DNA of 15,298 nucleotides from Nitrospirae bacterium UBA4572 (GTDB lineage Bacteria > Nitrospirota > Leptospirillia > Leptospirillales > Leptospirillaceae), in NCBI GenBank assembly GCA_002387725.1, contig DGKK01000050.1, positions 1 to 15,298 on the forward strand, read 5' to 3'. A program made the position numbers and the translations under genes. This document shows positions 14,418 through 15,298 of this stretch, piece by piece; position 1 is the first letter of the stretch, and each line of letters starts with the position of its first letter. Below the pieces are notes generated by a model. The model searched no databases. It was given only the letters and a program-made list of their open reading frames with translations, and had not been told where the DNA came from.

Positions 14418-15016
14418 ATGTATGATTTTTTAATTGTTGGTGCTTGATTTGCAGGATCTGTTCTTGCAGAAAGGCTTTCCTCAAACTTAAAGTCAGTGAT
14501 TGTTATTGATCGTAGAGATCATATTGGTGGAAATTCATATGACGAGAAAGATCATCATTCCATTCTTATTCATAAGTGTGACCCACATGTTTTTTACACA
14601 AATCTAGTTGAGGTCTATAAATATTTATCTAACTTTACGGAATGGTATCCATATGAGCATCATATTTTGACTTCGGTCAATGGGATGCTTTTGCCGATTC
14701 CGATCAATCTTGACACAATTAATAAGTTGTACTCCCTCAATCTTAATGAGTAACAAGCTCAGGATTTCTTAGAAAGTGTTCGGGAAAAGAGATTTTCAAT
14801 AAAGACGAGTGAAGATTTAAATGTTAGTGCTGTTGGATGGCATCTTTATAGAAAATTCTACCAGAACTATACCCGTAAGCAATGGGGACTAGACCCCTCC
14901 GAACTATCGTCAAGTGTCGCTGCGCATATTCCTGTTCGGACGAATAAAGATGATAGGTGTTTTTATCGGATACCTATCAAGTTATGCAAAAAAATTGTTA
15001 CTCCATAATGTTTTAA
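14418..15016 (+). pseudogene. glf: Decayed UDP-galactopyranose mutase gene
   Basis: A translation from ATG 14418, preceded by GAGAGG, begins MYDFLIVGA, then a stop, then FAGSVLAERL and IDRRDHIGGNSYDE, the FAD-binding start of UDP-galactopyranose mutase. Further family segments are FTEWYPYEH, PIPINLDTIN, KQWGLDPSEL and AAHIPVRTNKDDR. The frame is broken by TGA at 14445-14447 where glycine (GGA) is expected and by TAA at 14751-14753. A frameshift lies near 14961-14968, after which DTYQVM continues in another frame, and a stop occurs at 15014. Only about the first 200 of roughly 370 codons are recognisable. The stretch is far more AT-rich than its neighbours, pointing to foreign origin. The intact enzyme would make UDP-galactofuranose. 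Confidence 0.9.
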
Positions 15017-15118
15017 ACAAAAGTTCCAGCAAGAATAACCCTTAAAAATGAGTTTTTATTTTTTATTTGCAATAATATAAGTGAAATGTTAATCATGCAA
15101 ATGTAGTCACTAATTTCC

Positions 15119-15146
15119 TTGACAAGATTGTTTTTTCTGTTATTAT
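15119..15146 (+). promoter_or_regulatory. Strong sigma70-like promoter for the transposase
   Basis: A perfect TTGACA at 15119-15124 and TATTAT at 15141-15146 are 16 bp apart. Transcription would start at about 15152-15154, which is the ATG of the following transposase (15153), so the mRNA is probably leaderless. No Shine-Dalgarno precedes the ATG. Confidence 0.6.
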
Positions 15147-15152
15147 TGTTCT

Positions 15153-15298
15153 ATGGCGAGCAGACGCGGACCCTGTCATGTGGTCACAACAAAGAGAGTG
15201 GTCGGAGAGAAGGTCTACACCACAACCCTTCTCCGCCGGACCTATCGCGAAAACGGGAAGGTGAAAAACGAGACTCTGGCGAACCTCTCCCATCTTCC
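15153..15298 (+). CDS. IS1634-family transposase, N-terminal fragment (runs off the window)
   Basis: The visible 48 codons start MASRRGPCHVVTTKRVVG and continue with TLLRRTYRENGKVKNETL and ANLSHLP. This LLRR.YRE.GKVK..TLANLSHLP segment is the typical N-terminus of IS1634-group (IS4 superfamily) DDE transposases. The catalytic residues lie beyond the window. Base composition returns to GC-rich, unlike the preceding 700 bp. Whether the full gene is intact is unknown. Confidence 0.75.
   Translation, partial: MASRRGPCHVVTTKRVVGEKVYTTTLLRRTYRENGKVKNETLANLSHL

Larger units (their letters stand above)
15119..15298 (+). mobile_element. Left part of an IS1634-type insertion sequence, cut by the window end
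   Basis: The element is recognised from the transposase start and its dedicated promoter. Its left terminal inverted repeat should lie between about 15017 and 15119 but cannot be placed without the right end. It sits directly after the broken glf gene, in AT-rich DNA. Confidence 0.6.

Overview
This 15.3 kb window reads as chromosomal DNA of a moderately GC-rich Gram-negative-type bacterium. It encodes an MsbA-like exporter, prolipoprotein diacylglyceryl transferase, UppP and a DksA/TraR-type protein. The gene mix, with a long NuoF/HydB-GltD redox fusion and a CheZ-like phosphatase beside small housekeeping units, would fit a Leptospirillum-like (Nitrospirota) chemolithotroph. That assignment is an inference from general resemblance, because the window has no rRNA or other phylogenetic marker.

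Layout, left to right. (1) An MscS-family channel (129-992), followed by about 600 bp with no convincing gene. (2) A stand-alone 1059-residue protein (1589-4768). Its first half is a HydB/NuoF-type NADH:FMN iron-sulfur module and its second half a GltD/NfnB-type FAD/NADPH module; a strong hairpin terminator follows. (3) An endonuclease III gene on the minus strand, divergent from a five-gene plus-strand run: DksA/TraR zinc-finger protein, lgt, an MCP-like membrane sensor, an Rrf2 regulator and uppP. (4) A minus-strand DUF2231 membrane protein that converges on and overlaps uppP. (5) galE with an overlapping SemiSWEET sugar transporter gene. (6) An MsbA-type ABC exporter followed by a CheZ-like phosphatase. 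(7) An AT-rich tail holding a decayed UDP-galactopyranose mutase gene (glf) and the start of an IS1634-type transposase that runs off the window.

Several genes share an envelope theme: lgt for lipoproteins, uppP for undecaprenyl carrier recycling, galE and the broken glf for galactose nucleotides, and msbA for lipid export. Two separate genes point to chemotaxis-type signalling: the MCP-like sensor, which has an unusual hairpin tip, and the CheZ-like protein, which keeps the catalytic Asp/Gln pair and the CheY-binding tail. The most unusual item is the redox fusion. It places an NADH site and an NADPH site on one chain with several iron-sulfur clusters between them, which suggests a single-chain pyridine-nucleotide/ferredoxin oxidoreductase. 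No RNA genes or CRISPR arrays were seen.
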